A stretch of DNA of 64,000 bases from positions 124,001-188,000 of the forward strand of contig NZ_JAHBBD010000002.1 in NCBI RefSeq assembly GCF_019331775.1, given 5' to 3'. Made by a program: the position numbers and the translations under genes. Shown piece by piece: positions 1-8,907 of the stretch; position 1 is the first letter of the stretch, and the number at the start of each line of letters is the position of its first letter. Below the pieces are notes generated by a model, which was not told the origin of the DNA, made no database searches, and was given only the letters and a program-made list of their open reading frames with translations. The DNA is from Bifidobacterium phasiani. Its GTDB lineage: Bacteria > Actinomycetota > Actinomycetes > Actinomycetales > Bifidobacteriaceae.

Positions 1-11
1 TCGTCCCGGCA

Positions 12-50
12 CGTGATTTGAATCGATTATTTGACACGATTCAAATCACG
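12..50. promoter_or_regulatory. Inverted-repeat operator upstream of the first LacI gene
   Basis: A perfect 14-bp inverted repeat (arms 12-25 and 37-50) surrounds an 11-bp spacer. The 16-mer ATTTGACACGATTCAA at 29-44 recurs inverted at 74-89. Such arrays ahead of a LacI gene usually serve autoregulation; that role is inferred. The 12-mer TTGAATCGATTA at 18-29 recurs inverted near 5051, upstream of the GH51 gene. Confidence 0.6.
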
Positions 51-73
51 ATGCACCCATTATGCACCCAATG

Positions 74-103
74 TTGAATCGTGTCAAATCTGCTTGGTAT
101 ACT
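74..103 (+). promoter_or_regulatory. Promoter of first LacI gene overlapped by an operator
   Basis: TTGAAT at 74-79 and TATACT at 98-103, spaced by 18 bp and with an extended -10 TG, form a plausible sigma-70-type promoter. The -35 box lies inside the operator-like 16-mer at 74-89, so repressor binding there would block transcription. Confidence 0.5.
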
Positions 104-168
104 GTGTCTTGCAGAGGCGGATCGCCGTCAGCACCGAAGCCTACAACGCGAACGAAGGGGGAAGGCGC

Positions 169-1194
169 ATGGTCACCATGAGCGATGTCGCCAAAGCAGC
201 CGGCGTATCGCGCGCCACGGCGTCGTACGCGCTGCGCGGGGACCCGCGCATCGTCCCCGCGACGGCCGCGCGCGTCCGCGAGGCCGCGAAGCGCCTGCAC
301 TACACCGCCAATCTCTCGGCACGATCCCTGCGTTCGGGGCGGAACGGCGTCGTCGGCGTCGCGATCTTCGAGCTCGACCGCCCGTACCCGTCCGAGATGA
401 GCGCCGCCATGTCCCGGGAGGCCGAACGGCACGGCCTGCAGGTCATCGTGCAGCAGACGTCGAATTCCAAGGAGAGCGAGATCTCCATCCTGCGCAAGGT
501 CACCAGCCAGCTGTGCGACGGGATGATCTTCAGCCCCAGCAACGTCAGCGACGAGGAGCTGCGGGCGCTGTCCGGCGGCAAGCCGATGGTGCTGCTCGAC
601 GACGTGTCGCCGGACCCGGTGTTCGACTCGGTGGACACCCCATGCGTCGAAGGCGCGAAGGCGGCCGTCCGCCACCTCATCGACATCGGCTGCCGCCACA
701 TCCTGGTCGTCGGGGCCGACTTCGAGGACCTCGCCGACGACCGCAAATCGGCGAAGGTCTCCAGCCGACGCATGCTGGGCAGCCTCCACGCCCTCGAGGA
801 GGCGGACATGCCCATCGAGCCGGACATGTTCATCCCCCTCGCGCCCTGGGATCCGGAAAGCGCGCGGCGGTGCGCGCACGCCATCGCCGACTCCGGGCGC
901 CCGGTCGACGGCGTCTTCTGCATGACCGACACCATCGCGCTGGGCGTCATCCGAGGACTGGCCGATCGCGGCCTGCGCGTGCCCGACGACATGGCGGTCA
1001 TCGGCTTTGACGGCATCTCGGAGGGCGCATGCTTCATCCCCTCGCTGTCCACGATCCGCACCGACCTCGACGACCTGGCCCGCAAGGCCATGGGACTGCT
1101 GCTCAAACGCATCGACGGCGACGCCGACGGATCCCCCGTGCACATGACCGCCGACTACGAGCTGCTCGCCCGCGAATCCACACGCCGCCGCTGA
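169..1194 (+). CDS. LacI-family transcriptional regulator (341 aa)
   Basis: A sugar-responsive DNA-binding repressor of the LacI/GalR family. The N-terminus (MVTMSDVAKAAGVSRATAS) is the LacI helix-turn-helix and hinge, residues 1 to about 60. The rest is a periplasmic-binding-protein-like effector domain ending in the usual VIGFDGISEG and LSTIRTD motifs. ATG at 169 is chosen because GAAGGGGGAAGG lies just upstream and the HTH starts directly after it; the frame stays open further upstream without family similarity. It resembles the regulator at 5308 (shared QVIVQQT and SQ-CDG segments), so the two are paralogues. Likely targets are its own promoter and the neighbouring arabinofuranosidase gene. 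The effector sugar is unknown. Confidence 0.9.
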   Translation: MVTMSDVAKAAGVSRATASYALRGDPRIVPATAARVREAAKRLHYTANLSARSLRSGRNGVVGVAIFELDRPYPSEMSAAMSREAERHGLQVIVQQTSNSKESEISILRKVTSQLCDGMIFSPSNVSDEELRALSGGKPMVLLDDVSPDPVFDSVDTPCVEGAKAAVRHLIDIGCRHILVVGADFEDLADDRKSAKVSSRRMLGSLHALEEADMPIEPDMFIPLAPWDPESARRCAHAIADSGRPVDGVFCMTDTIALGVIRGLADRGLRVPDDMAVIGFDGISEGACFIPSLSTIRTDLDDLARKAMGLLLKRIDGDADGSPVHMTADYELLARESTRRR

Positions 1195-1467
1195 CCGGCG
1201 GCCGCCTCGATCGGCCGCCACTCCACCCAACGCACAATGTGTACGTCGGCAAGCGCTGAAATCGGCCATTTCAGGCGCGAATCCCGACTTTTCACAACGC
1301 ACAATGTGTATGTGGTAAAGCGCTGCCGGACCGCGCCCCGTCCAGCAAGCCCCCCAAGGACCGACGCGCCACCAGACCACGCCGCAATCCCACCTCACAG
1401 GGCCCGGCCCGGCCAAGACACCACGCCGCCGACGACCGATCGGCCCCTCAATGGGCCGCCGCGCCCC
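1195..1467. other. Intergenic region with two 30-bp direct repeats
   Basis: No gene is seen between the LacI gene and the convergent TatD gene. Two direct repeats of about 30 bp start with AACGCACAATGTGTA (at 1229 and 1296) and end with AAGCGCTG. They belong to the CACAATGTG motif family found elsewhere in the window. Confidence 0.6.
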
Positions 1468-2424
1468 TCAGACCCCGTACACGGTCCGGGTCACGCGGCG
1501 CGTCGCGCGCGCGACCTCGGCCACCGGCAGATCGAACACGTCGGCCAGCGCGGCCAGCGTGTAGGGAATCATGTAGGGCGCGTTGGTGCGCCCACGGTAC
1601 GGCATCGGCGACAGGTAAGGCGCGTCGGTCTCCACCATGACGTGGTCGAGGCCGACGATGCGCGCGGACTCGCGGATGCCGTCGTTGCCCTTGTAGCTGA
1701 CCGTGCCGGACATGCTCAGGTACCAGCCGTGCTCGCGGGCGACCCTGGCCATCTCGGCGTCGCCGGAGTAGCTGTGGAACACGGTGAACTCGGGCGCGCC
1801 GTCGGCCAGCAGCGTCTCGATGACCTCGCGGTGCGCGTCGCGGTCGTGGATCTGCATCGGCAGCCCCAGCTCCTTGGCGAGCGCGATGTGCCCGCGGAAC
1901 GCCTCGCGCTGCAGCTCGCGGGCGGCGCCGCCGGTGCGGAAGAAGTCCATGCCGGTCTCGCCGATGGCGACGACCTGCTCCGGGTACGCCACGGCAAGGC
2001 GGTGCACCTCGGCGAGCGCGTCCTCGAACGGCACGTCGTGGTGCGGCTTGTACTTGAGCTCCAGCCCGTCCGGGCCGGGCACGCCGCGATGGCCGTGCAG
2101 CACCGATTCGTTGGGATGGATGGCGATCGCGGCGTGGACGACGCCGGGGTGGTCGACCGCCATCCGCACGGCGGTCATCAGCTCGGGCAGCTCGCACCCG
2201 GAGTCGATGACGCCCTCGACGCCGACCGCGGCGGCCTGGCCGAGCAGCTCGTCGACGTCGTAGACCGGCACCGGCGGCTGCCCCTTGGCCTCGGCCTCGT
2301 GGCTCATCGCGCGCGAGAACGGCACGACGGAGGCGACGTGCGTGTGGTTGTCGATGACGTGGGCGTCCTCGGGCAGCGGTTCGGGGGCCGGCGCCCAGCT
2401 GCGGTCGCGATGGTGCTTGCTCAT
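1468..2424 (-). CDS. tatD: TatD-family metal-dependent hydrolase (deoxyribonuclease)
   Basis: A 318-aa amidohydrolase-fold protein. TatD-family enzymes are divalent-metal 3'-5' exonucleases acting on DNA and related substrates in the cytoplasm. Visible motifs are DNHTH (metal-binding, residues near 25-29), a central GETGMDF segment, QIHDRDAH, FHSYSGD and the C-terminal ETDAPYLSP typical of the family. Length is somewhat above the usual 260 aa because of an N-terminal extension. In other bifidobacteria tatD often sits beside metG; here metG is about 27 kb away. It runs convergently towards the first LacI gene and is not part of a sugar operon. Confidence 0.88.
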   Translation of the reverse strand: MSKHHRDRSWAPAPEPLPEDAHVIDNHTHVASVVPFSRAMSHEAEAKGQPPVPVYDVDELLGQAAAVGVEGVIDSGCELPELMTAVRMAVDHPGVVHAAIAIHPNESVLHGHRGVPGPDGLELKYKPHHDVPFEDALAEVHRLAVAYPEQVVAIGETGMDFFRTGGAARELQREAFRGHIALAKELGLPMQIHDRDAHREVIETLLADGAPEFTVFHSYSGDAEMARVAREHGWYLSMSGTVSYKGNDGIRESARIVGLDHVMVETDAPYLSPMPYRGRTNAPYMIPYTLAALADVFDLPVAEVARATRRVTRTVYGV

Positions 2425-2514
2425 GGTTCCCCAGTGTAGCCGGGACGGGGCTCGCGCCGCCCGGGCCCGGCCCGGGGCCCGCGCCGTTTGCCGGATCGCG
2501 GGGCGACGCGCGCC

Positions 2515-4932
2515 TCACACCGCGATGACGGTGAACGACCACGCCGGCGCCTCGTAGACGCCGGCCCCCAGGTCGCAGGGCGTTTCGACCGGGCGCGTCG
2601 GCGCCTCCTCGCCGCGGACGCCCGCGTACGGATCGCCGGCGGTCAGCACGCTCGCCGTGGCCGCGGAGCGCGACGCCATCGGGATGTCCAGCGCGGCAAG
2701 CACCCGGGACAGGTCCACGGATACGGGGGCGGCCATCGCGTTGACGACGCGCAGGTAGGTCGTGCCGGAGGCCGAGTCGCGGGCCACGGCCACCGCGCGA
2801 CGCGGCTCGGCCGGGTCCTCCCACCCCGAGACGACCGGCCTGCCGTCGATGTCCAGCGCCATGCCGGCGCCGCGGTCGGACACGGCGACCCGCGCATGCC
2901 ATGCGGTGCCCGGACGCACCGCGTCCATGGAGACCTCGGTGCCGGCGATGGTCGACCCGCACCCTTCGCGCACCAGCTGCAACTCGAAGCTGCGGCCGAA
3001 CGAGACGACGTTGTGGTCCGGTCCGTCCACGTCGCCCATATGCACCTGCACGCCCCACATGCCTTCGTGATAGGTCACGGTCATGTCCACCGTGTACGAG
3101 TCGGCGTCGAGCGCCAGCCCTGTCGAGACCGGCCCGTTGCCGCGATACGCGATGCCGGGCAGCTCGACCCGCTCGCCGGAGTCGGTGGTGACGACGATGT
3201 CCGTGATGTCCGCGCTCGCACCGCCCGTGACGGATAGGCCCACCGTGCGCGGAAGCCTCCGCCGGAACATGACGTCGCCGTCCACGGCGACCGGCCACGC
3301 CGTGTCGGCCGTGGCGGCGGCGAACATCCGCTGCACCCAGTAGCTGTAAGTGCGGTAGACCCGTTCGTTGTCGAAGTAGATGAGATCGGGGTCCCAGCTG
3401 TTGTGGCCGTTCTTGCACAGCAGCGGCGCGTACGAGGCCATCGTCACCACGTCGCCGTTGGCCTCCATCCGGCCCATGGCCGCGGCCTCGGCCAGGCCGT
3501 TGAGCAGATGGACGTCGCGCGAGCCGTATTCGCCCAGGTAGATCCTCGGGCCGCTCCGGTCTGCGTGGTCGTAATGGTCGAGGTTGCGGAACCACCAGCT
3601 GGGCGAGCGGTAGGAGTGCTCGTCCACGATCGGCACGTCCAGTTCTCGGGCGATGCGCCATCCCTCGTCGTAGTCGCGGCCGCTCGGGTCGGGGCCGACC
3701 GTGCCGACGATCACGATCTCGGGGTGCGCGGCGCGCACCGCGTCGTGAATGCGGCGGAACCGGTCCTCAAAGACGGGGTCGATCCGATCCTCGTTGCCGA
3801 TGCCGAGGTATTCCAGCCCGAACGGCTCCGGGTGACCCATCCCGGCCCGCCTCGCCGCCCACTCGTTGGTCTCGGGGTCCGCGTTGCAGAAGTCGATCAG
3901 CCCCAGCACGGAGTCGATGTAGCCGGGCATGTCCTCGTCGGCGATCGGCACCGGCCCCTGGCTGGTGTTCTGGCAGCTCACCCCGGCGGGCAGCACCGGC
4001 AACGGCTTGGCGCCGATCGTCTCGCACAGGCGGAAGTACTCGTAGAAGCCGATGCGGAAGCTCTGGTGGTAGCCCCATACGTTGAAGTCGTGGGGCCGGT
4101 GCTCGACGGGGCCGATCGTGCGCTCCCACCGGTACATGTTGTCCAGCCCCAGGCCGTGGGTGATGCAGCCGCCGGGGAACCGCACGAACCGCGGATGCAG
4201 CTCGTCGAGCGCGCGGACCAGATCGGGGCGGCAATGCTCCAGCCCCTTGTAGGTGGAGGCCGGCTCGCAGGAGACGAAGTCCACGTCCGCCACGCCCTCG
4301 GCCAGGAACATCACCCGCAGCGTGCCCCGCACGGCCAGCGCGGGGCCGTTCCACGGCTCACGCGGCGTCCCGCCCCCGCCGCATCCGCCGTACGCGGCGC
4401 AGTCCGCGGCGGATGAGGCCGGAACGGACAGCGTCACCTCGTACCTCGTCCAATCGCGTGAGGACACGGACAGTCCGGCGTCCGCCAGCGGCGCGCCGTC
4501 GTCGCCCGCCAGCTCCACGCGCACCGGCATCGCTCCCCCGGACGCCGTGCGCGCCCACATCGAGAACCGGTAGGTCTCCCCCGCGCGGAACACCATGCCG
4601 TCGAAGCCGGTGTTCTCCAGGCCGACCGGGCCGCCCGCCACGGAACGGACCTCGATCCGCGCGTGATGGGGGTTCTCCTCCGCCACCGGATCCGCGGCCC
4701 GCAGGCCGAACGCGGCGAACGAGCCGGCCGGCACCGGCTTGCGCCAGGCCGTGTAGCCGCTCCAGTCGGGGTGGTCGGCGCGCGAGTACTCGAACGCGCC
4801 GTTCTGGACGAGCTCGCACGCCAGGCCGCCGTCGGCGGCCGACGAGATGTCCTCGAAGAAGATGCCCCACAGGTCGGTGCTGATGCGGCGGACGGCGGAG
4901 GCGTCCACAGTGGCGGTCAGGGTGTCGGTCAT
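2515..4932 (-). CDS. GH51 alpha-L-arabinofuranosidase
   Basis: An 805-aa retaining glycosidase predicted to release terminal alpha-L-arabinofuranose from arabinan, arabinoxylan or arabinogalactan side chains. The N-terminal signature GIFFEDISSAADGG opens the protein, a carbohydrate-binding-like segment follows (about 95-225), then the TIM barrel. The acid/base Glu is in GIGNED (about E381) and the nucleophile in YLGEYGS (about E468). A C-terminal beta domain completes the GH51 layout. No signal peptide is seen, so it is probably cytoplasmic and acts on imported oligosaccharides. The start at 4932 has AAAGGAG upstream; a longer frame to 5007 lacks support. LacI-type palindromes lie upstream at 5004 and 5051. 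A 63-bp piece of its 3' end is duplicated at 5125-5187. Confidence 0.92.
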   Translation of the reverse strand: MTDTLTATVDASAVRRISTDLWGIFFEDISSAADGGLACELVQNGAFEYSRADHPDWSGYTAWRKPVPAGSFAAFGLRAADPVAEENPHHARIEVRSVAGGPVGLENTGFDGMVFRAGETYRFSMWARTASGGAMPVRVELAGDDGAPLADAGLSVSSRDWTRYEVTLSVPASSAADCAAYGGCGGGGTPREPWNGPALAVRGTLRVMFLAEGVADVDFVSCEPASTYKGLEHCRPDLVRALDELHPRFVRFPGGCITHGLGLDNMYRWERTIGPVEHRPHDFNVWGYHQSFRIGFYEYFRLCETIGAKPLPVLPAGVSCQNTSQGPVPIADEDMPGYIDSVLGLIDFCNADPETNEWAARRAGMGHPEPFGLEYLGIGNEDRIDPVFEDRFRRIHDAVRAAHPEIVIVGTVGPDPSGRDYDEGWRIARELDVPIVDEHSYRSPSWWFRNLDHYDHADRSGPRIYLGEYGSRDVHLLNGLAEAAAMGRMEANGDVVTMASYAPLLCKNGHNSWDPDLIYFDNERVYRTYSYWVQRMFAAATADTAWPVAVDGDVMFRRRLPRTVGLSVTGGASADITDIVVTTDSGERVELPGIAYRGNGPVSTGLALDADSYTVDMTVTYHEGMWGVQVHMGDVDGPDHNVVSFGRSFELQLVREGCGSTIAGTEVSMDAVRPGTAWHARVAVSDRGAGMALDIDGRPVVSGWEDPAEPRRAVAVARDSASGTTYLRVVNAMAAPVSVDLSRVLAALDIPMASRSAATASVLTAGDPYAGVRGEEAPTRPVETPCDLGAGVYEAPAWSFTVIAV

Positions 4933-5003
4933 CGGCGCTCCTTTGCGGGGTGAGGGGTCATCATGGTCGACGTCATGGCGCCGCTGCGATACCGGCGCAT
5001 GAG

Positions 5004-5065
5004 ACAACGTTGTATTCCGATTCAGCGTAGACCGCGGCGCCGCGACACGCTAATCGATTCAATCG
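5004..5065. promoter_or_regulatory. Candidate LacI operators between GH51 and second LacI gene
   Basis: A perfect palindrome ACAACGTTGT with a central CG lies at 5004-5013. TAATCGATTCAATCG lies at 5051-5065; its first 12 bases are the inverse of a motif at 18-29 ahead of the first LacI gene. Both sit in the shared region of the divergent GH51 and LacI genes, where repressor sites are expected. Confidence 0.5.
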
Positions 5066-5124
5066 CCGCGGCGGACGCCATGCCGCACGCCGCGCCCGGC
5101 CGCCCGGGACCGGGGCCCGACCGA

Positions 5125-5187
5125 CCTCGCCGCGGACGCCCGCGTACGGATCGCCGGCGGCCAGCACGCCCGCCGTGGCCGCGGGGC
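5125..5187 (-). pseudogene. Duplicated fragment of the GH51 gene 3' end
   Basis: This 63-bp stretch matches 2607-2669 of the GH51 gene with about three mismatches. In minus-strand translation both give AGDPYAGVRGE. It has no start or rest of a gene around it, so it is a small relic of a local duplication between the GH51 gene and the LacI gene. Confidence 0.7.
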
Positions 5188-5307
5188 GGCGCGCCCACGC
5201 CGCGACGACGGCGGGCCACGCGGCCGACGCGGACGGACCGCCGGGCGGGGCGCGGACCGCGGGGCGGCACGATACCATGGACCCGGGGCCGTTTGAAAGG
5301 AGACGCC

Positions 5308-6336
5308 ATGGTCACGCTCGACGATGTCGCCGCACGCGCCGGCGTCTCGCGCATGACCGCGTCGAACGCGCTTCGCGGCAGGACGGTCGTGCGCCCCGAG
5401 ACGGCCTGCAAGGTCATCGCGGCCGCCAAGGAGCTGGGCTACCACCCCAACATCGCGGCGCGCCAGCTCAGCTCGGGACGCACGCAGGTCATCGGGCTGA
5501 CCGTCGCCGACTTCGACCTGATCTTCCCCGCCGCCCTGGCCGCGGCCGTCTCCGACCAGGCACAGGCCCTCGGATACCAGGTCATCGTGCAGCAGACGCG
5601 GTTCTCGCACGACTTCGAGCGCCGCATGCTGTCCAGCGCCACCAGCCAGATCTGCGACGGCACGATCATCTGCTGGCCCAGCTCCGTCTCGGCGGAGATG
5701 GAGAGCTTCGCCCGGACCCACCCGCTGGTGCTGCTGGACGGGTTCGGCCTGGAGGGGCGGTGCGACTGCGTGTTCACCCCCTGCACGGACGGCATGGCGG
5801 CGGCGGCGCGGCATCTGATCGGGCACGGCTGCCGCCGGGTGCTGACACTCGGCGGCGGGTACCTGCCGCCGGAGCGCTTCGACGACGCCGGCACCTCCGA
5901 GCAGCGCCGCGTCCGCGGGGCGGCCGAGGGGCTGCTGGCGGCGGGTCTGCCGTACCGCGCCGACGACGTCTATCCCTGCGATTGGACGCGCGAGGCCGGG
6001 TACCGCCGCATGCGGGCCATCCTCGACGAGCGCCGCGACTTCGACGGCGTCTGCTGCCTCAACGACCCGATCGCCATCGGCGCGCTCAAGGCGCTGGCCG
6101 AAGCCGGCGTCCGCGTGCCGCAGGACGTGGCGGTCACTGGGTTCGACGGCGTGGAGGACGGCCAGTACCTCACGCCCGGCCTGACCAGCGTGGCCATCGA
6201 CCCGCAGGAGGCCGCCCGGGTGTGCCTGGAGCTGCTCATGGCGCGCATCGAACGGGACGCCGGCCGCCCCCCGGCGCCGCGGACAGTCGATCTCGGATAC
6301 CGCCTCGCCTCCCGGGGCAGCGGCGAACGGACCTGA
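5308..6336 (+). CDS. LacI-family transcriptional regulator (342 aa)
   Basis: A LacI/GalR-type repressor. The HTH is MVTLDDVAARAGVSRMTAS at the N-terminus, followed by the hinge (YHPNIAARQLSSGRT) and a sugar-binding domain ending VTGFDGVEDGQYLTPGLTSV. ATG at 5308 is preceded by GAAAGGAG; an open frame extends to 4963 but its arginine/proline-rich translation is unlike any LacI protein. It is divergent from the GH51 gene and upstream of the GH31 gene, so both are likely targets; a 20-bp palindrome lies before the GH31 gene. It is a paralogue of the regulator at 169. Confidence 0.9.
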   Translation: MVTLDDVAARAGVSRMTASNALRGRTVVRPETACKVIAAAKELGYHPNIAARQLSSGRTQVIGLTVADFDLIFPAALAAAVSDQAQALGYQVIVQQTRFSHDFERRMLSSATSQICDGTIICWPSSVSAEMESFARTHPLVLLDGFGLEGRCDCVFTPCTDGMAAAARHLIGHGCRRVLTLGGGYLPPERFDDAGTSEQRRVRGAAEGLLAAGLPYRADDVYPCDWTREAGYRRMRAILDERRDFDGVCCLNDPIAIGALKALAEAGVRVPQDVAVTGFDGVEDGQYLTPGLTSVAIDPQEAARVCLELLMARIERDAGRPPAPRTVDLGYRLASRGSGERT

Positions 6337-6444
6337 CCCCAGGCCCCGCCGGGCGCGCCGGACCCTTCGCCCGAACGCCGCGGCGCCCGGCGGAACGGCG
6401 CCGCGGCATGACCCACCCACAACGCCCCACCGGTTGGCGGCACG

Positions 6445-6464
6445 GAATTTTAGCGCTACAATTC
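6445..6464. promoter_or_regulatory. Operator-like palindrome before GH31 gene
   Basis: GAATTTTAGCGCTACAATTC is a 20-bp palindrome with one mismatched pair and a TAGCGCTA core, a classic LacI-family operator layout. It lies between the second LacI gene and the GH31 gene. Repression by a LacI protein is inferred. Confidence 0.6.
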
Positions 6465-6579
6465 TTGTGACGACGCGGCATGCCCGCCTGTCGACGGGGC
6501 CGCCTCAGCCAAGCGCCCGCGGACAGGCCCGCGGGCACGCCCGCGAGCGCATTCCGCACAAGCCAGCAAAGGAGCTTCC

Positions 6580-8631
6580 ATGACCATCACCTCACCGTTC
6601 ACCGCCGCCGACTGCGCCCTGACCTGGGTGGGCGACGGCGAGTCCGTCCGCATCGAGCCATGGGGCGCGAACAGCGTCCGCGTCCGGGCCCGATTCATGC
6701 AGCCGATCGCCGACGCCGACTGGGCGCTGCTGCCGCCGCCGGCCGACGCGCCCGCGCCGGCCATCGTCATCGCCGAGGACGGCAGCGAAGCGTCCCTGAC
6801 CAACGGCGGCGTCACCGTGACCGCGCGCATGCCCCGCTGGGACGGCCGGTGCGAGCTGACCTTCACCGACGCCGACGGCAACGTGCTGCTCAAGGAGGCC
6901 GACGACGGCGGCGCGCTGCGGCTCAAGGCCCGCAGGTACGAGCCGCTGCCCGGCGGCGGCGCCCGCACCACCGTCACGTTCGACGCCGACCCGCACGAGC
7001 ACCTGTACGGCATGGGCGAGTATCAGCAGCCCGTCATGGACCTCAAGGGTGCGTCGCTGGAGCTGGCGCACCGCAACTCCCAGGTCTCGGTGCCGTTCGT
7101 CGTCTCCTCGAAGGGATACGGGTTCCTGTGGCACAACCCGGCGGTCGGCCGCGCCACGTTCGCCAAGACCGGCACGCAGTGGCAGGCCGCGGCCTGCGAC
7201 CAGATCGACTACTGGGTCACCGCGGCAGACACGCCCGCGCGGATCATGGCCCAGTACGCCGACGCCACCGGCCACGCGCCGGTCATGCCCGAATGGGGCC
7301 TGGGGTTCTGGCAGTGCAAGCTGCGCTACTGGAACCAGGAGCAGCTGCTCGAGACCGCGCGCGAGTTCAAGCGCCGCGGCATCCCGCTCGACCTGATCGT
7401 CGTCGACTTCTTCCACTGGCCGCTGATGGGCGACTTCCGCTTCGACGAGGAGTTCTGGCCCGACCCGAAGGCCATGGCCGACGAGCTGCACGAGATGGGC
7501 GTCAGGCTCATGGTGTCGGTCTGGCCGCAGATCGACCTGGAATCCGAGAACTACGACGAGATGCGCGCCCACAACTATCTGGCGCACGCGGCCAGCGGCA
7601 AGGACGTGGGCATGTGGTGGCCGCGCGACAACCAGTTCCTCGACGCGACGAACCCCGAGGCGCGCGCCTTCGTGTGGGGCCTGGCCAAGCGCAACTACGC
7701 CGACCTGGGCGTCGACGCGTTCTGGCTGGACGAGGCCGAGCCCGAATGGGGCGGCGACTACGACCACGACCACTACCTGTTCCACATCGGCCCGGCGAAC
7801 AAGGTCGGCAACGTGTACCCGCAGCTGTACAACAGGACGTTCTACGACGGGCAGCTGGAGATCGGGCGCGAGAACGGGATCGTGAACCTGACGCGCGCCG
7901 CCTGGGCCGGCTCGCAGCGCTACGGCTCGCTGGTCTGGTCGGGCGACGTGCACTCCACCTTCGACGACCTCAAGGCGCAGATCACCTGCCAGGTGCACAT
8001 GGGCATGGCCGGCATCCCGTGGTTCACCACCGACATGGGCGGCTTCGCCGGCGGCGACCCCGACGACCCCGCGTTCCGCGAGCTGTACGTCCGCTGGTGC
8101 CAGTTCTCCTGCTTCTCCCCCGTGATGCGCAACCACGGCGACCGCCTGCCCGCCACGCGCGTCGTCGGCGAGCCGACGTTCGACCGCCGCGGCAACCCGA
8201 TCGACCACATCCACACCGGCGCGGACAACGAGCCGTGGAGCTACGGGCCCGACGTCGAACGGATCGCGCGCAAGTACATCGCGGCGAGGGAGGCCATGCG
8301 CCCATATACGCGCGAGCTGTTCGCGCAGGCGCACGAATCGGGGCAGCCGATCGCGCGCGGCCTGTTCTACGAGTTCCCCGACGATGCGGCCGCCGCCGAC
8401 ATCGCCGACGAATACCTGTTCGGCCCCGACCTGCTCGTCGCGCCGGTCACCGAACCGGGCGCCCGCTCACGCGACGTGTACTTGCCCGGCGACGGATCCA
8501 CGACATGGACGGACCTGCACTCCGGCGAACGACTGAGCGGCGGGCGGACCGTCACCGTCGACGCGCCGCTCGACGTGGTGCCCGTCTTCGCCCGGAACGG
8601 CGCCGACCACGGACTCGGCGGCCTGATCTAG
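6580..8631 (+). CDS. GH31-family glycosidase (alpha-glucosidase/alpha-xylosidase type)
   Basis: A 683-aa family 31 glycoside hydrolase. An N-terminal beta-sandwich (about 1-235) precedes the TIM barrel. The nucleophile Asp lies in FWLDEAEPEW (about D384) and the probable acid/base in WSGDVHST (about D456). The segment GDFRFDEEFWPDP before the nucleophile is shared by many GH31 enzymes. A C-terminal beta domain ends in DVVPVFARNGA. There is no signal peptide, so a cytoplasmic role is likely. Substrate cannot be told from sequence alone: alpha-glucosidase or alpha-xylosidase are the main options. AAAGGAG sits before the ATG, and a LacI-type palindrome lies about 115 bp upstream. Confidence 0.9.
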   Translation: MTITSPFTAADCALTWVGDGESVRIEPWGANSVRVRARFMQPIADADWALLPPPADAPAPAIVIAEDGSEASLTNGGVTVTARMPRWDGRCELTFTDADGNVLLKEADDGGALRLKARRYEPLPGGGARTTVTFDADPHEHLYGMGEYQQPVMDLKGASLELAHRNSQVSVPFVVSSKGYGFLWHNPAVGRATFAKTGTQWQAAACDQIDYWVTAADTPARIMAQYADATGHAPVMPEWGLGFWQCKLRYWNQEQLLETAREFKRRGIPLDLIVVDFFHWPLMGDFRFDEEFWPDPKAMADELHEMGVRLMVSVWPQIDLESENYDEMRAHNYLAHAASGKDVGMWWPRDNQFLDATNPEARAFVWGLAKRNYADLGVDAFWLDEAEPEWGGDYDHDHYLFHIGPANKVGNVYPQLYNRTFYDGQLEIGRENGIVNLTRAAWAGSQRYGSLVWSGDVHSTFDDLKAQITCQVHMGMAGIPWFTTDMGGFAGGDPDDPAFRELYVRWCQFSCFSPVMRNHGDRLPATRVVGEPTFDRRGNPIDHIHTGADNEPWSYGPDVERIARKYIAAREAMRPYTRELFAQAHESGQPIARGLFYEFPDDAAAADIADEYLFGPDLLVAPVTEPGARSRDVYLPGDGSTTWTDLHSGERLSGGRTVTVDAPLDVVPVFARNGADHGLGGLI

Positions 8632-8776
8632 CGGAACCCGCCCCGCATGTCCCGCGGGCGCCTGCGACGGGGCGCCTACGGGACGTGCCCGGACCGTCCC
8701 GGACGCCCCGGACCGCCCCGGCCGGCCGCCGGGCGCGCGGGCGCAATCCGAGGGAGCCCCGCGGCCGGGGACGACA

Positions 8777-8824
8777 GGGCCGGGCGCGCCATGGTCGGAT
8801 TCCCGACCGCGGCGCGCCCGGCCC
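8777..8824. terminator. Strong bidirectional hairpin between convergent genes
   Basis: A 14-bp GC stem (8777-8790 with 8811-8824) stacks on a 6-bp stem (GGTCGG/CCGACC) with an ATTC loop, separated by a 2x2 mismatch. It lies between the convergent GH31 and GH27 genes and probably ends both transcripts, though there is no U-run. Confidence 0.6.
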
Positions 8825-8907
8825 ATCCCGGCCCCCGGACATCCCGGACGCCCGTCATGCGGTCCGCGGCCGGCCCGCGTGCGGGACCGCCGCCAACCGT
8901 CCGCGCG

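Noticed and set aside
1448..3661. A 737-codon minus-strand open frame across TatD and GH51
   Set aside because: It is an Arg/Ala-rich shadow frame produced by high GC; the TatD and GH51 genes in other frames have clear motifs and ribosome binding sites.
4963..5307. N-terminal extension of the second LacI gene
   Set aside because: The added residues are Arg/Pro-rich, unlike any LacI protein, and ATG at 5308 has GAAAGGAG in place.
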